Shown here: one piece after another, positions 7,931 to 16,477 of the stretch
Layout of the letters: every line of letters starts with the position of its first letter
Numbering within the stretch: position 1 is the first letter of the stretch
NCBI GenBank assembly: GCA_003139095.1
Contig: PLHW01000008.1
Coordinates: forward strand, 187,650 to 251,649
DNA length: 64,000 nucleotides
Direction: 5' to 3'
Source of the DNA: Acidobacteriaceae bacterium
Lineage (GTDB): Bacteria; Acidobacteriota; Terriglobia; Terriglobales; Acidobacteriaceae
Made by a program: the position numbers and the translations under genes
The notes under the pieces: model-generated
The model's input: the letters and a program-made list of their open reading frames with translations, nothing else
What the model was told of the DNA's origin: nothing
The model's database searches: none

Positions 7931-8927
7931 TTGTTCCGAAGAAATCCGACATGGCGGCAGTGGCGTACTGAGTGGGGGGAGATGTGCTGCAGGCGTCGCC
8001 GTACACGGCGGTGAGGCCGAGGCCCTGGAGTAACGTGCAGGCCAGGGCGCCTTCGCCGTAGGAAATACTAGAGACATACGCCAGCTTGGAATACTTCGGG
8101 CTGACCATGGCAATGAAGATCTTGCCGCCGCCGTTCTGGTTGTCATTTCTCGATTCGTCGAAGGTGACAATCAGGAGGTCACCATCATCGAAGGTTGGGC
8201 CATAACCGGAGGGATCGGTCAACGGCCCGATGACATTGGTCTGCAACCATGTATCCGCGGTGAGGTCAATATGGCCGGGATAGGACGGGCAATCATGGGC
8301 ATCGTCGCAGCCGTCGGGCGCAACATAGGTGAGGTTGGGTAAGTTCTTAGCCGCCACGTCGGTAGCGAATTGGCTGAAGGGGACAATGTTATCCGCCTGC
8401 GTTTGGTTGTTATATACATCCGAGTAATAGGGGAACGGATTATGTCGAACGTAGTAGGTGTTGTCACCTGTAAGATCGGTGGGGCAGGATTTTGCGACAT
8501 AGTTTCCGCCTAAGTAGCCGGCATTGGGGATGCACTCGGCGTAAGACTTCCAGGTCAAGCCCTGGGCTAAGAGCTCGCGGACGATGTTATCGACGGTACT
8601 GGGGAACGGGCAGTCGGAACCGCCGCTGCCGTTGGGATCGCATCCGTCATCGTTGGTTAGAATCTGGCCGCTGATGTCCTCTTCGTAGTTGCCGATGGAG
8701 GGATGCGTGTCAGAGAAGAAGTTGGTGGAATAGCCGTAGGTGTGGCCCAACGCATACAGATTCGGCCAAGTAGCGCTGGTGATGTCAGAGTAGTTGAGGT
8801 TCTCCTCCATTACCCAGATGATGTGATTGAAGTGAGGCGTAGTCTGGGCCAGAGCGGAGGTTGCGCCGAAGGCGGACACGAGCAGAACAGCAACGCACAC
8901 TGCCGAGAACCGAAAGATCGAATGCAT
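7014..8927 (-). CDS. Secreted phosphoesterase-family protein with Ig-like and choice-of-anchor D domains, 637 aa
   Basis: ATG 8927 gives a clear signal peptide (FRFSAVCVAVLLVSAFGATSALAQ) and has GGGGAT upstream. Residues about 30-320 resemble the phosphoesterase family of phospholipase C and acid phosphatases. Visible motifs are HIIWVMEENLNYSD near the start, DTHPSIGNYEEDISGQ, CPSYPGHIDLT, and late acidic residues in LLIVTFDESRNDNQNGG. The remainder is an Ig-like domain followed by two choice-of-anchor D (ASH/SPD-2-like) domains, each with a paired Cys. This cassette recurs in two other genes of the window. The substrate is probably a phosphate ester or phospholipid. Confidence 0.85.
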   Translation of the reverse strand: MHSIFRFSAVCVAVLLVSAFGATSALAQTTPHFNHIIWVMEENLNYSDITSATWPNLYALGHTYGYSTNFFSDTHPSIGNYEEDISGQILTNDDGCDPNGSGGSDCPFPSTVDNIVRELLAQGLTWKSYAECIPNAGYLGGNYVAKSCPTDLTGDNTYYVRHNPFPYYSDVYNNQTQADNIVPFSQFATDVAAKNLPNLTYVAPDGCDDAHDCPSYPGHIDLTADTWLQTNVIGPLTDPSGYGPTFDDGDLLIVTFDESRNDNQNGGGKIFIAMVSPKYSKLAYVSSISYGEGALACTLLQGLGLTAVYGDACSTSPPTQYATAAMSDFFGTTPSFSLSANPNTLTVAQGNIGTSTITVTDSDGFNGEVTLSASGLPNGVTAQFVPNPTTTTSTLTLTVASGAALGTSTVTISGVSGSLTNQTTISLTVTASGPIVSLSPTSLTFPKTDVGVTSKPKTVTLTNTGASTLNIASIAPSGDFAVQSTNCGSTLAPSAKCTVNVTFTPTQAGTRTGTLSFTDNAPGSPQTVALSGTGIAQVTLTPASETYPKQKVGTTSKAKKFTLTNNQAVALTGITISTTGDFAVSSETCGSSLAPKKKCAIDVTFTPTQTGTRTGQLSVSDSASNSPQTASLTGTGD

Positions 8928-9136
8928 GAAATCCCCTATTGGGTGCCCGGTACCGGGGCACGCTTTTGAATTGAAATTTCTTCTTGTGCGCAATCTCGCT
9001 GCCTTCAAGAAGGGCACCATTGTATGCCAAAGCCCCCGGGCCTGCTCAAGATGAAAAGTTATGCATTCGTGTTGCTGCGAGATTGCGCAGGAGTGCCTGC
9101 TAACGACAGTTGCAGTTCCCGCCTTCCGCGCGTGGC

Positions 9137-9167
9137 AAAACAAAAGCCGCCCGGACATCGGGCGGCT
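9137..9167 (-). terminator. Intrinsic terminator
   Basis: Read on the minus strand, stem AGCCGCCCG, loop ATGTC and stem CGGGCGGCT are followed by TTTGTTTTG. It lies about 110 bases after the stop of the FG-GAP gene, so it ends that transcript and insulates the phosphoesterase gene. Confidence 0.85.
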
Positions 9168-9199
9168 CATTTGTGATCGCCGGGCCGACAAGGTCTTTG

Positions 9200-9256
9200 G
9201 ACGGCACGACTAAAAGTCGTGCCCGTCCCAAACCCGGTTTATGAAACACGCTCTAG
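9200..9256. repeat. Dispersed intergenic element with hairpin (copy B)
   Basis: A perfect stem (GGCACGACT 9203-9211, AGTCGTGCC 9215-9223) is followed by a tail at 9219-9256. The tail matches the end of copy A with scattered substitutions: GTGCCCxTCCCAA, then TTTATxAAACxCGxTCTA. Confidence 0.65.
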
Positions 9257-9273
9257 TGCGCTGTTCGTCGAAG

Positions 9274-11808
9274 CTATTGCACCACCTGATCCAGAACCGG
9301 GGAGGTGCTCTTGATGCTGGCACCATCCCCCAAGTACTGAGCCGTGATTGGGTGCGTACCTACACCGAGTCTGGATACGGTGAGCGTGGCGATGCCACCC
9401 GTCAACTTCCGCGATCCAAGCGATTTCGTTCCGTCCATGAACTTCACTGCGCCCGTCGGCACAGGACCGGAACTGGTGACTTGCGCCGTGAACGTGACTG
9501 CCTGTCCGTATTGCGACGGATTGAGGGTTGAACTCAGTGCTGTGGCCGTGGCGTACTTCTCGACTTGCTGCTTCACCGACCCGGTACTCGGATCAAACGT
9601 CGCATCGCCCACGTAGGTGGCCTTGATCGTGTGCGTCCTCGCCGCCAGCGCCGAGGTGGTGAAAGTGGCTACGCCACTCGCGGTAGTCCCGGTTCCAATC
9701 GCGGTATTCCCGTCGTAGAAGGTCACCAGTTCGCCATTCGGAATCGCCCCGTGGGCTGACCTGACGGTTGCGCTGAACGTTACCGGCTGGCCCACGAACG
9801 ACGGGGATCCCGAGGTGGCCACGACTGTCTTCGATGCGAAGGCCTTATTAATCTGTTCGACTAATACCGAGGATGCGCTGCCAAAGTTGTTGGCATCGCC
9901 TGAGTAGGTAGCGGTGATCGCGTGGTTCCCGGGCGCCGCGTATGTGGTTGTGCAGGCCGCCTGGTTGCCGAGCAACGTCGCCGTTGCGAAGGTCGCGCCG
10001 GCGTCCTGGAACGTCACCGTACCGGTCAAGGCTGCTCCGTACTGGCCGCTCACGGTCGCGGTGTAGGTGATGAGTTGGTTGACACGCGCCGGATTCGGCG
10101 AAGAAACCAGTGAAGTGGTGGTCGCCGCCATATTGACCACTTGGCTGAATGGAGATGACGTGCTGGCGTCGAACTTGAGTGAAACCTGGTAGGCAGCGGT
10201 AATCGCGTGCAGGCCGGCGGTCAACAACGAGGTCGAGAGCGATGCGCTCCCGTTCACTAGAGTCGCGCTGCCGAGTTGGGTTGAGCCGTCGGAGAAAATC
10301 ACCGTACCGGTGGGCGTTCCCGAGGCCGAGCTGACCTGGGCCGTGAAGGTAACCTCTTGCCCGAAGAGGGACGGATTCAGCGAGGAAGCCAGCGTCGTCG
10401 TTGTCGGACTGTGGGGTCCGGTGTCGTTCAAGAGCACTCCTATGGTGCCTGGGCCGCAATACGTCGTGGTGCACTGGTTGGCCAGCAAAAGGTCTGGCAA
10501 ACCGTCTCCGTTCACGTCGGCAAGGGCTACCCCGAGCGCACTGATCCCACCGGAATCGAATGTGACCGCCGCCTGGAACGTCCCGTCGCCATTCCCCAGG
10601 AGAACACCCGCCGAACCGCGGTCCGTACCGGTGTTCGCCACCGCCACGTCAGGCTTGCCGTCTCCGTTCACATCCTGAACCGCAACCGACCTTGGCTCGA
10701 ACCCGCCGGAGTCGTAGGTTGCCTCCAGTTGAAAGGTGCCATCGCCATTGCCCAGCAACACGCTGACTACGCCGTCGGCGTGACAGGAGGGTTCAGAGCA
10801 CTGACTGGTGACGACCAAGTCCAGCTTGTGGTCGCGATTCACATCGGCGATGGCAACCGAACTCGGGGTTAACCCCTCCACGTCGTAGGTCGCGGGAGGC
10901 TGGAAGGTGCCGTTACCATTGCCCAGCAATACAGCCGCAACACCGGAGGTCCAACCGGCGCTGCCCAACTCTCCCACGACGAGGTCCGGTTTGGCATCCC
11001 CGTTCAGATCCGCGATGGCGACCGCGGCCGGGTAGTCCCCTCCGGAATCGTAGGTGACCACCGGCTGAAAGGTGCCGTCACCATTGCCCAGGAGAACACC
11101 CACGAGTCCGGGATAATAACCGCAACTCTGCCCGTGGGACACACAATTGGTCACCACCAAGTCGGGCTTCCCGTCGCCATTGACGTCGCCCGCGGCGACC
11201 GCTAAGGGATAATCCCCGCCCGAGTCATAGGTAACCGCCGTCTGAAACGTACCGTCACCATTGCCCAGGAGGACTGCTACATACCCAGCACAATTACTGC
11301 CTGTGCAACCCGTCACCACAAGATCGGGTATGCCGTCGCCGTTCACATCCCTAACCGCAAGGTAGCCGCTGGAGCCACCGACATCCAGGGCCGCCTGAAA
11401 GGTACCGTCCCCGTTGCCCAACAGCACCTCGACCGAGCCCGAGGTCGCGACTACCAGGTCGGGCTTGCCGTCTCCATTTACATCCGCGACCGCGACCGTC
11501 ACGGCGCTGCCCGTGTCATAAGCCACCGCCGGGAGGAAGAGCGGCGGGTTCTCGTCCAGCGGAACCGCACAATGCCGTTTTGTATGCGAAGGGCCTACCG
11601 CAGAACGCCCAGCGGTATCCGTAGATGACGTGAACGTTTGCGCGACCGCGGCGGCCCGCGCCGGAGGCAACACGGTGTTTGACCGCCCAGTCGTCTGCCC
11701 TGCGCCGGACGTTTGCGCCAGCACGGCAGCCGTGAACAAGATCATCAGAATTACGAAGAAAGGGAGAACAACCCGGCGAGAATGATTACGACCAAACTTG
11801 CGTTTCAT
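9274..11808 (-). CDS. Secreted seven-blade FG-GAP/VCBS propeller with C-terminal Ig-like domains, 844 aa
   Basis: A basic N-terminus and a hydrophobic core (VVLPFFVILMILFTAAVLA) form a signal peptide. Residues about 110-470 contain seven FG-GAP/VCBS repeats, each with a calcium-binding DVNGDGxPDLVV loop and a LLGNGDGTFQ strand, as in a seven-blade integrin-like propeller. About four bacterial Ig-like domains follow (for example TGTVTFQDAGATFATATL and HTIKATYVGDATFDPSTG). The protein ends LDQVVQ with no sorting signal. It probably binds a surface or matrix ligand. A paralogue lies at 56.2-58.2 kb. The two share a conserved upstream leader. Confidence 0.9.
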   Translation of the reverse strand: MKRKFGRNHSRRVVLPFFVILMILFTAAVLAQTSGAGQTTGRSNTVLPPARAAAVAQTFTSSTDTAGRSAVGPSHTKRHCAVPLDENPPLFLPAVAYDTGSAVTVAVADVNGDGKPDLVVATSGSVEVLLGNGDGTFQAALDVGGSSGYLAVRDVNGDGIPDLVVTGCTGSNCAGYVAVLLGNGDGTFQTAVTYDSGGDYPLAVAAGDVNGDGKPDLVVTNCVSHGQSCGYYPGLVGVLLGNGDGTFQPVVTYDSGGDYPAAVAIADLNGDAKPDLVVGELGSAGWTSGVAAVLLGNGNGTFQPPATYDVEGLTPSSVAIADVNRDHKLDLVVTSQCSEPSCHADGVVSVLLGNGDGTFQLEATYDSGGFEPRSVAVQDVNGDGKPDVAVANTGTDRGSAGVLLGNGDGTFQAAVTFDSGGISALGVALADVNGDGLPDLLLANQCTTTYCGPGTIGVLLNDTGPHSPTTTTLASSLNPSLFGQEVTFTAQVSSASGTPTGTVIFSDGSTQLGSATLVNGSASLSTSLLTAGLHAITAAYQVSLKFDASTSSPFSQVVNMAATTTSLVSSPNPARVNQLITYTATVSGQYGAALTGTVTFQDAGATFATATLLGNQAACTTTYAAPGNHAITATYSGDANNFGSASSVLVEQINKAFASKTVVATSGSPSFVGQPVTFSATVRSAHGAIPNGELVTFYDGNTAIGTGTTASGVATFTTSALAARTHTIKATYVGDATFDPSTGSVKQQVEKYATATALSSTLNPSQYGQAVTFTAQVTSSGPVPTGAVKFMDGTKSLGSRKLTGGIATLTVSRLGVGTHPITAQYLGDGASIKSTSPVLDQVVQ

Positions 11809-12065
11809 GGCAAACCCCCTTTCATGGAGGAAGAGTGGAAACCGTGTTTGGGGTCGCTCATTCTGCGACGAGCGTTCTCATCCTCGAACGGCGCGGCCCA
11901 AGCCAGAGAGTCGTAGCAATACGCCAATTGCCAAGAGGGTCTAACGTTCAGTTCTCGTCTCAGGGGGTGTGCATACAGGTGTACATACAGAGGGGAGCCT
12001 GCTCTTCGGAGAGGCGAGACGAGATAATTAGCCCACGAATGAGGGCACGTTGTCAGTGACATGGG
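11809..12065 (-). promoter_or_regulatory. Conserved leader of FG-GAP gene, copy 1
   Basis: Several blocks here recur upstream of the FG-GAP paralogue at nearly identical distances from the start codon: GAAGAGTGGA (11830-11839), a CGCCAA-containing block (11921-11938), GGGGGTGTGCAT (11963-11974), and GCTCTTCGG plus GAGGCGA (12001-12017), given on the plus strand. In the other copy they lie at 58202, 58292, 58336 and 58364. No conserved reading frame joins the two, so a 5' UTR/promoter element is more likely than a gene. Confidence 0.62.
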
Positions 12066-12315
12066 GGACATTTTGATGGGCGGGGATGGCCAGGGAGCCA
12101 CCGAGCAGAGCGCGGGCAGGCGGATAGTTGTTGAAATATCGCGATAGGGCTCATCGACCTTCAAAAGGCGGGCGGGACTGACGGTGAGCTCCCTCGAGCC
12201 GGATTGCTGCGGGATGCGCATGGCAATCTCTATGGCACCACCACGTCGGGCGGTGGCCCCTCGTGCGACGCCCACGCCGCATGCGGGTAGTGTTCGAGGT
12301 GACGCCGTAGTCTTG
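12066..12315. other. Intergenic, nothing recognised
   Basis: This is the upstream flank of the FG-GAP leader and the 3' flank of the small secreted protein. A minus-strand open frame crosses it, but it has basic, low-complexity composition and no family resemblance. Confidence 0.5.
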
Positions 12316-12840
12316 TTACTTTTTCGCGGGAATCGTTGTTGCGCCGGCGTTCGATACATCCTTGAACGGGGGTGAACCCGGCTGTCCAGTGAGTTGGCAG
12401 CTCAGGTAACCGTAGTTATCGCCGTACACGATGCCCTCGGTGACGGCAAACCCGATCCAACCATACTTGCCGGAATAACGACCATTCTTGAACGTCGAGC
12501 ACTTCAGGTCCGTGACTACGTACCACTGAAGACCCGTGAAAGTCAGCGAGAACGCATCGTAAATGTCGTCAGCGTAGGTGACCCCCTTCACGACAAAACC
12601 AGCAGGGTTGCCAGATGCCGAAATGCCGCCGCTGGTGCCAACAATATCTCCATTGATGTTGCCGCCGCACAAGATGAGGATGTCCACGCCTTCCCACACG
12701 GCACGGTAAGCTTCGGCGAGAACTTCATAGTTGCAATACAGGTAGCTGCCGTCAACGGACGCGAAGCCAAACGTTTGGGAAGAGGCGAAGCTGGAGAGGA
12801 GCACCAATAGTACGATAATCATCAAGCTTCTCGGCTTCAT
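12316..12840 (-). CDS. Secreted hypothetical protein, 174 aa
   Basis: ATG 12840 is preceded by AGGAGG at good spacing and opens a classic signal peptide (MKPRSLMIIVLLVLLSSFASSQ). The mature part is rich in Gly, Tyr and beta-prone segments (GSYLYCNYEVLAEAYRAVWEG, LQWYVVTDLKCSTFKNG, GIVYGDNYGYLSCQL) with four Cys in the mature part, suggesting a disulphide-stabilised beta protein. I do not recognise the family. It stands alone between the FG-GAP gene and the HTH-TPR gene. Confidence 0.72.
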   Translation of the reverse strand: MKPRSLMIIVLLVLLSSFASSQTFGFASVDGSYLYCNYEVLAEAYRAVWEGVDILILCGGNINGDIVGTSGGISASGNPAGFVVKGVTYADDIYDAFSLTFTGLQWYVVTDLKCSTFKNGRYSGKYGWIGFAVTEGIVYGDNYGYLSCQLTGQPGSPPFKDVSNAGATTIPAKK

Positions 12841-13080
12841 TGAAGTGCCTCCTGAACGCTTTGTCAGTCCAGGCCGGATAACCATGGACTGCAATGGTTA
12901 GCGTTGGCGTAACATTTCGAATACGCTCATCGGCCCGTCGGGCCAATTCTTAATGGGTGTAATTGATTCCATGACAATGTCGGCTTCCAGGCACGGGTGA
13001 GCTTTGGTAGTGCAAACCAACCCAGGCTCGGTTGTGGTTGAGGTGAAGGAACATCGATGTTTCACCAATCGAAATAGAAC

Positions 13081-14538
13081 TCAACCCTTTTCGACACCCA
13101 CAGAAAACTGTTGCTTCGACAATCGTTCCGCGACGTGTTCGATGATTTCCTTATAAACGAAATCGTTGCGCAGGCTGGTGAAGTTAGAGTCGCGGTTCAG
13201 ATGAAGCAGACCGACGTCGCGCTTCGCGTAGGCTGCTTGCAAGTTGTGCAAGGCATCTTGTTTTTTGCCAAGCAAGACGCAGGTTGTGGCTAATTCGTAG
13301 GCGGACCCTAACCCGCGATCGACCATCTGCTTCTGCACCGGGAGCATGCTTTCCCGCATGCCGGCTAACCCGCCCACGGCATAACCCTTCTCGGCGGCGG
13401 CGGCCACGGCCAGACCGCCTTCGTCGTGGCGCAGTTGTGCCGCCTGTTTTGATTCGGACAAGAAGTTCGGGTAATCCTCGCGATCGAGGAAGATCGCAGC
13501 CAAATACCCATGCGTCGTCGCCAAAGCGGGATCGGTAGATTCCAACTGCTTGAGGAGGGCGAATGCTTCGTTCTTTCTCCCCGCATTGAAGAGAATCCAG
13601 CCTTTGTCGGCCTGGATAGTGGTGGAGGCAGGATCAATGATGCGGGCCTGCTCAATCTGGTCGAGAGCTTCGGAATAGCGAGCGGAGGCTAGCAAGAACG
13701 TGGCATACCAGTGGTGACCCTGCACGAAGTTCGGGTCGAGTTCCAGTGCGCGTTTGTATTCGCGTTCGGCCGTCCGGGGATCCCAATTCCAGTAGAAGCT
13801 GGAAAACGCCAGGGAAGTGTGGGCTCCAGGTGAAGTCTCGTCGAGTTCGACCGCCCTTTGGGCGGCGGCCAGCGCACGGGGATAAGCCTCTTCCGCGGGC
13901 ATGACACTGAACTCACGAAGCAGGTTGTAGCTGTCGGCCAATCCAACATAGGCCTCGGCGTAGCTCGGATCTTTGACGATGGCCTGCGTGAAATAATCGA
14001 CAGCATTGTTGAGATCTTTGGGAGTGCGCTTGGTCCAGTGATACTCGCCCTTGAGATACAACTCCTGCGCCTCGGGGTTGGGTGTGTGTCGGGCGGCGAG
14101 GGCGTTCTTGTAATGCGGTTCACGCTGGCTGAACGAGAAGAGGGCGATCAATCCGGCGACGACAACCAAGGGTGCGAGCCAAACCGCAATGCTGGCGAAT
14201 GAAGGAAGGAACGGGGCGGGAACAGGCGGCAGGTCCGGAGCCGGGGACAGCGCGACCAGGCCTTTCGGAAGTTCGAGTTTTTCCCTGTGAGCTACCGACT
14301 CGGTTTTTTCGGAGTCTGCGGACTCTAATTCGTCGCCTCGTCCTTTGAGCCACTCGCGCAGTTCATGGGTGTAGGCAAACACACCCCCGCGGCCGCCGCC
14401 GGGAACGCGGTGGACGGGCAGGGCTCGCTCCTTTTCCCAGCGACGAACGGTGCGCCCGTCGCGGCTGAAGAAGGCAGCGATTTCCTTCCAAGAATCAAGG
14501 CGCTGATTGGCTAACTGACGCGCAGAACTATCGCCCAT
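13081..14538 (-). CDS. HTH-TPR transmembrane regulator, 485 aa
   Basis: Residues about 8-60 form a MerR/excisionase-like helix-turn-helix (RLDSWKEIAAFFSRDGRTVRRWEKE, then LPVHRVPGGGRGGVFAYTHEL). A linker and one transmembrane helix (SIAVWLAPLVVVAGLIALFSF) follow. The rest is a long TPR domain (LYLKGEYHWTKRTPKDLNNAVDYF, EAYVGLADSYNLL, REYKRALELDPNFVQG). This layout is frequent in acidobacteria and suggests a membrane-bound one-component regulator with a periplasmic TPR sensor. The ATG at 14538 is the most likely start; upstream in-frame sequence is less gene-like. The Kelch gene is divergent. Confidence 0.85.
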   Translation of the reverse strand: MGDSSARQLANQRLDSWKEIAAFFSRDGRTVRRWEKERALPVHRVPGGGRGGVFAYTHELREWLKGRGDELESADSEKTESVAHREKLELPKGLVALSPAPDLPPVPAPFLPSFASIAVWLAPLVVVAGLIALFSFSQREPHYKNALAARHTPNPEAQELYLKGEYHWTKRTPKDLNNAVDYFTQAIVKDPSYAEAYVGLADSYNLLREFSVMPAEEAYPRALAAAQRAVELDETSPGAHTSLAFSSFYWNWDPRTAEREYKRALELDPNFVQGHHWYATFLLASARYSEALDQIEQARIIDPASTTIQADKGWILFNAGRKNEAFALLKQLESTDPALATTHGYLAAIFLDREDYPNFLSESKQAAQLRHDEGGLAVAAAAEKGYAVGGLAGMRESMLPVQKQMVDRGLGSAYELATTCVLLGKKQDALHNLQAAYAKRDVGLLHLNRDSNFTSLRNDFVYKEIIEHVAERLSKQQFSVGVEKG

Positions 14539-14862
14539 CCTGTAATGCCCACTACTGTCCGTTGTTGTCCGTTGCGGGGGAGAGAGACTTCCGCCATTAT
14601 ACGCGGAGGATGAGGATCGAAATCCCCATTTTGACCAGTCTGCGTTCATTTTGAGCAAGTCGGATTGCAGGGCCAGAAAGAAGACTTGCCGTCCCCCCAC
14701 GTAAGCGCATTTGAATCAACGTCTTTGCATGGGCAGCCGAGGCGAGAACCCGATGGGAGGGCGTTTGTGGTGCGCTCCCAAGCCTGGTCCGCCCGGCGAA
14801 TTTTGCGGTTAACGATTCCAACAGTACGAGCAGGAAATATCTCGCTCGTAGGAGGCTTTCAC
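14539..14862. other. Divergent intergenic region, 324 bp
   Basis: Lies between the HTH-TPR gene (minus) and the Kelch gene (plus) and must hold both promoters. The only clear signal is AGGAGG at 14849-14854, the Kelch gene ribosome binding site. Confidence 0.5.
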
Positions 14863-15894
14863 ATGTATTGCAGCAATCGCAGGACAAGCAAGAGAACTAG
14901 CATGGCCGCATCTGCGCTCACCATGCTCACCCTTTTCATCCTCACAGCCATAGCCTCCCTCCCGCTGCTTGCCCAGACCGAGTCCCCAGCCAGCCAGACC
15001 CCCGCCGTCACCCACAATACGTGGACCAGCGGCGCGGCCCTGCCAATCCCCGTCGCCGCTGCGGCCTCGGCAGTGGTCAAGAACGAGATCTACCTGGTCG
15101 GCGGCAATGACGCGACAGAGGAGGTCGCCGACGTGCAAATCTACAATCCTGCGACCAACACCTGGAGTACTGGTGTGTCTTATCCAGTGGCCATCTCAGG
15201 GGCGAGCGCTGCCGTGGTGAAAAACGTTTTATACGTGTTTGGGGGATCCCCCGGCCAAGGTTTGCCCACGAACGCCGTGTATGCGTTTAACCCCAAAACC
15301 AAGACCTGGACTGCCCTGGCGAACATGCCGACGGCAAGGTGGTTAACCGCGGCGGTGGTTGAGAAGAACATCATTTATGTCTTCGGCGGCATCGCGAGCC
15401 CCACCGACTTCCTCGCGACAGTCGAGAGCTACAATCCTGCCACCAATACCTGGACCGAAGAGACGCCGATGTTAGAGAACAAACAAGGACCTGCCGCCGG
15501 TCTGCTCGGAACCACGATCATGGTTACCGACGGTGGCTCTGAGCCCGGCCAAATCACCGGCGCCAGCGAGGGCTACGACGCAGCCACCAACACCTGGGAG
15601 AGACTCGCCGTCGATCCTGAAGCGCGCGTTGTATCCTGCTTCGGATCTATCGGTGCTAAGTTCTATGACGCCGGCGGCTATCTCAACAATGCCGGGCCGG
15701 CAACCACTGTGAACGAGTCCTTCGATCTGTCGAAAGGATTTGGACAAGGACTATGGACGACGGCGCTCGCACCCATGCCCCAGGGAACCTTTGAAGGCAG
15801 TTCCGCGGTCTACAAAAAACAGCTCTATTGCATCGGCGGCTTTGCTAACTTTAACGGAGCCCCAATCAACAACGTGCAGATTTATCAGCCCTAG
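14863..15894 (+). CDS. Secreted Kelch-repeat propeller protein, 343 aa
   Basis: ATG 14863 has AGGAGG seven bases upstream. It encodes a signal sequence (ASALTMLTLFILTAIASLPLLAQ). Six Kelch-type repeats follow, each with paired glycines (YLVGGN, YVFGGS, YVFGGI, MVTDGG, YDAGGY, YCIGGF) and a downstream aromatic pair of the type YNPATNTW. This predicts a six-blade beta-propeller used for protein or glycan binding outside the cell. It has no catalytic residues of galactose-oxidase type that I can see. Confidence 0.9.
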   Translation: MYCSNRRTSKRTSMAASALTMLTLFILTAIASLPLLAQTESPASQTPAVTHNTWTSGAALPIPVAAAASAVVKNEIYLVGGNDATEEVADVQIYNPATNTWSTGVSYPVAISGASAAVVKNVLYVFGGSPGQGLPTNAVYAFNPKTKTWTALANMPTARWLTAAVVEKNIIYVFGGIASPTDFLATVESYNPATNTWTEETPMLENKQGPAAGLLGTTIMVTDGGSEPGQITGASEGYDAATNTWERLAVDPEARVVSCFGSIGAKFYDAGGYLNNAGPATTVNESFDLSKGFGQGLWTTALAPMPQGTFEGSSAVYKKQLYCIGGFANFNGAPINNVQIYQP

Positions 15895-16258
15895 AAGTCG
15901 CGGGTTTGGTCGGCCAGCGGTTTGCCCGGAAGCGCTAGTTCCAGGCAACCGCCTTTCCTGTCAAGTCGGCGCCACGCCAGGTTGCGGCACCGTCTTTGAG
16001 CTAGCACGTTAGCCGTTTTCAGCTTGCCAAACTATACGCCGGATCGTTGGCGACAAATCTCTATTACACCGATAACAACCGGATGGCGGCGGCCTCTAGA
16101 GTGGACACAGATGAGGATTCAGAGTAGGGTCGAAGGTGAGTGAGCAGTTCCTCTCCTCTTTCAGGTCCTCTGAACTAGGCAGTTCATCTGAAGTGCCTTC
16201 CACTTAGTGTCAACTCATTCGTGCCAACTTATTAGTGCCAACTCAAGAGGTGCCTTAA
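15895..16258. other. Intergenic region, 364 bp, with GloVer-like remnant
   Basis: No intact gene. A plausible decayed fragment of a GloVer-repeat gene occupies about 15950-16100. The rest shows nothing recognisable apart from the ribosome binding site of the following DUF2934 gene. Confidence 0.5.
15950..16100 (+). pseudogene. Possible remnant of GloVer-repeat protein gene
   Basis: Translation gives VGATPGCGTVFELAR then a stop, and in another frame YAGSLATNLYYTDNN. These resemble the consecutive motifs CGTVFEL and (Y/F)AG...NLYGTT of the GloVer protein at 53.1-54.5 kb. Both halves are out of frame and truncated. The similarity is short, so this is tentative. Confidence 0.33.
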
Positions 16259-16477
16259 ATGTCCAATACCAACGCGCACAAGCAATCGAAACCGAACGTC
16301 GCCGCCACCCCGAAGAACACGCCAGCCAAACTGGCGGTGATGCCAAACACGGTCCCAACACAGGACAGAGTGAATAAGCGTGCCTACGAACTATATGAAA
16401 ATCGTGGCTGCGAACAAGGCCAAGACAAGCACGACTGGTTCCAGGCCGAACTGGAGCTCTCGAAGGCACGGAGTTAG
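16259..16477 (+). CDS. DUF2934 family small protein, 72 aa
   Basis: A hydrophilic N-terminal half rich in Asn, Lys, Ala and Pro is followed by the DUF2934 core (RAYELYENRGCEQGQDKHDW, then FQAELEL). The family is common in acidobacteria and proteobacteria and its function is unknown. AGAGGTG precedes the ATG. No operon partner is seen. Confidence 0.8.
   Translation: MSNTNAHKQSKPNVAATPKNTPAKLAVMPNTVPTQDRVNKRAYELYENRGCEQGQDKHDWFQAELELSKARS

Larger units (their letters stand above)
8928..9273. other. Intergenic region, 346 bp
   Basis: This holds the upstream region of the phosphoesterase gene (8928 to about 9130), a strong minus-strand terminator and a copy of a dispersed hairpin element. No coding sequence is supported. 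Confidence 0.7.

Noticed and set aside
9274..11808. Regular DNA repeats that could suggest a CRISPR array
   Set aside because: They are in-frame codons of FG-GAP repeats with variable spacing inside one open frame; no constant repeat-spacer structure exists. The same holds for 56223-58178 and the SBBP gene.
11809..12065. c-di-GMP (GEMM) riboswitch in the FG-GAP leader
   Set aside because: The conserved blocks do not fit the GEMM core when read on either strand, so only an unnamed conserved leader is reported.
11805..12359. Minus-strand 184-codon frame in the FG-GAP leader
   Set aside because: Not conserved in frame with the second leader copy, basic composition, and overlaps the FG-GAP start codon.
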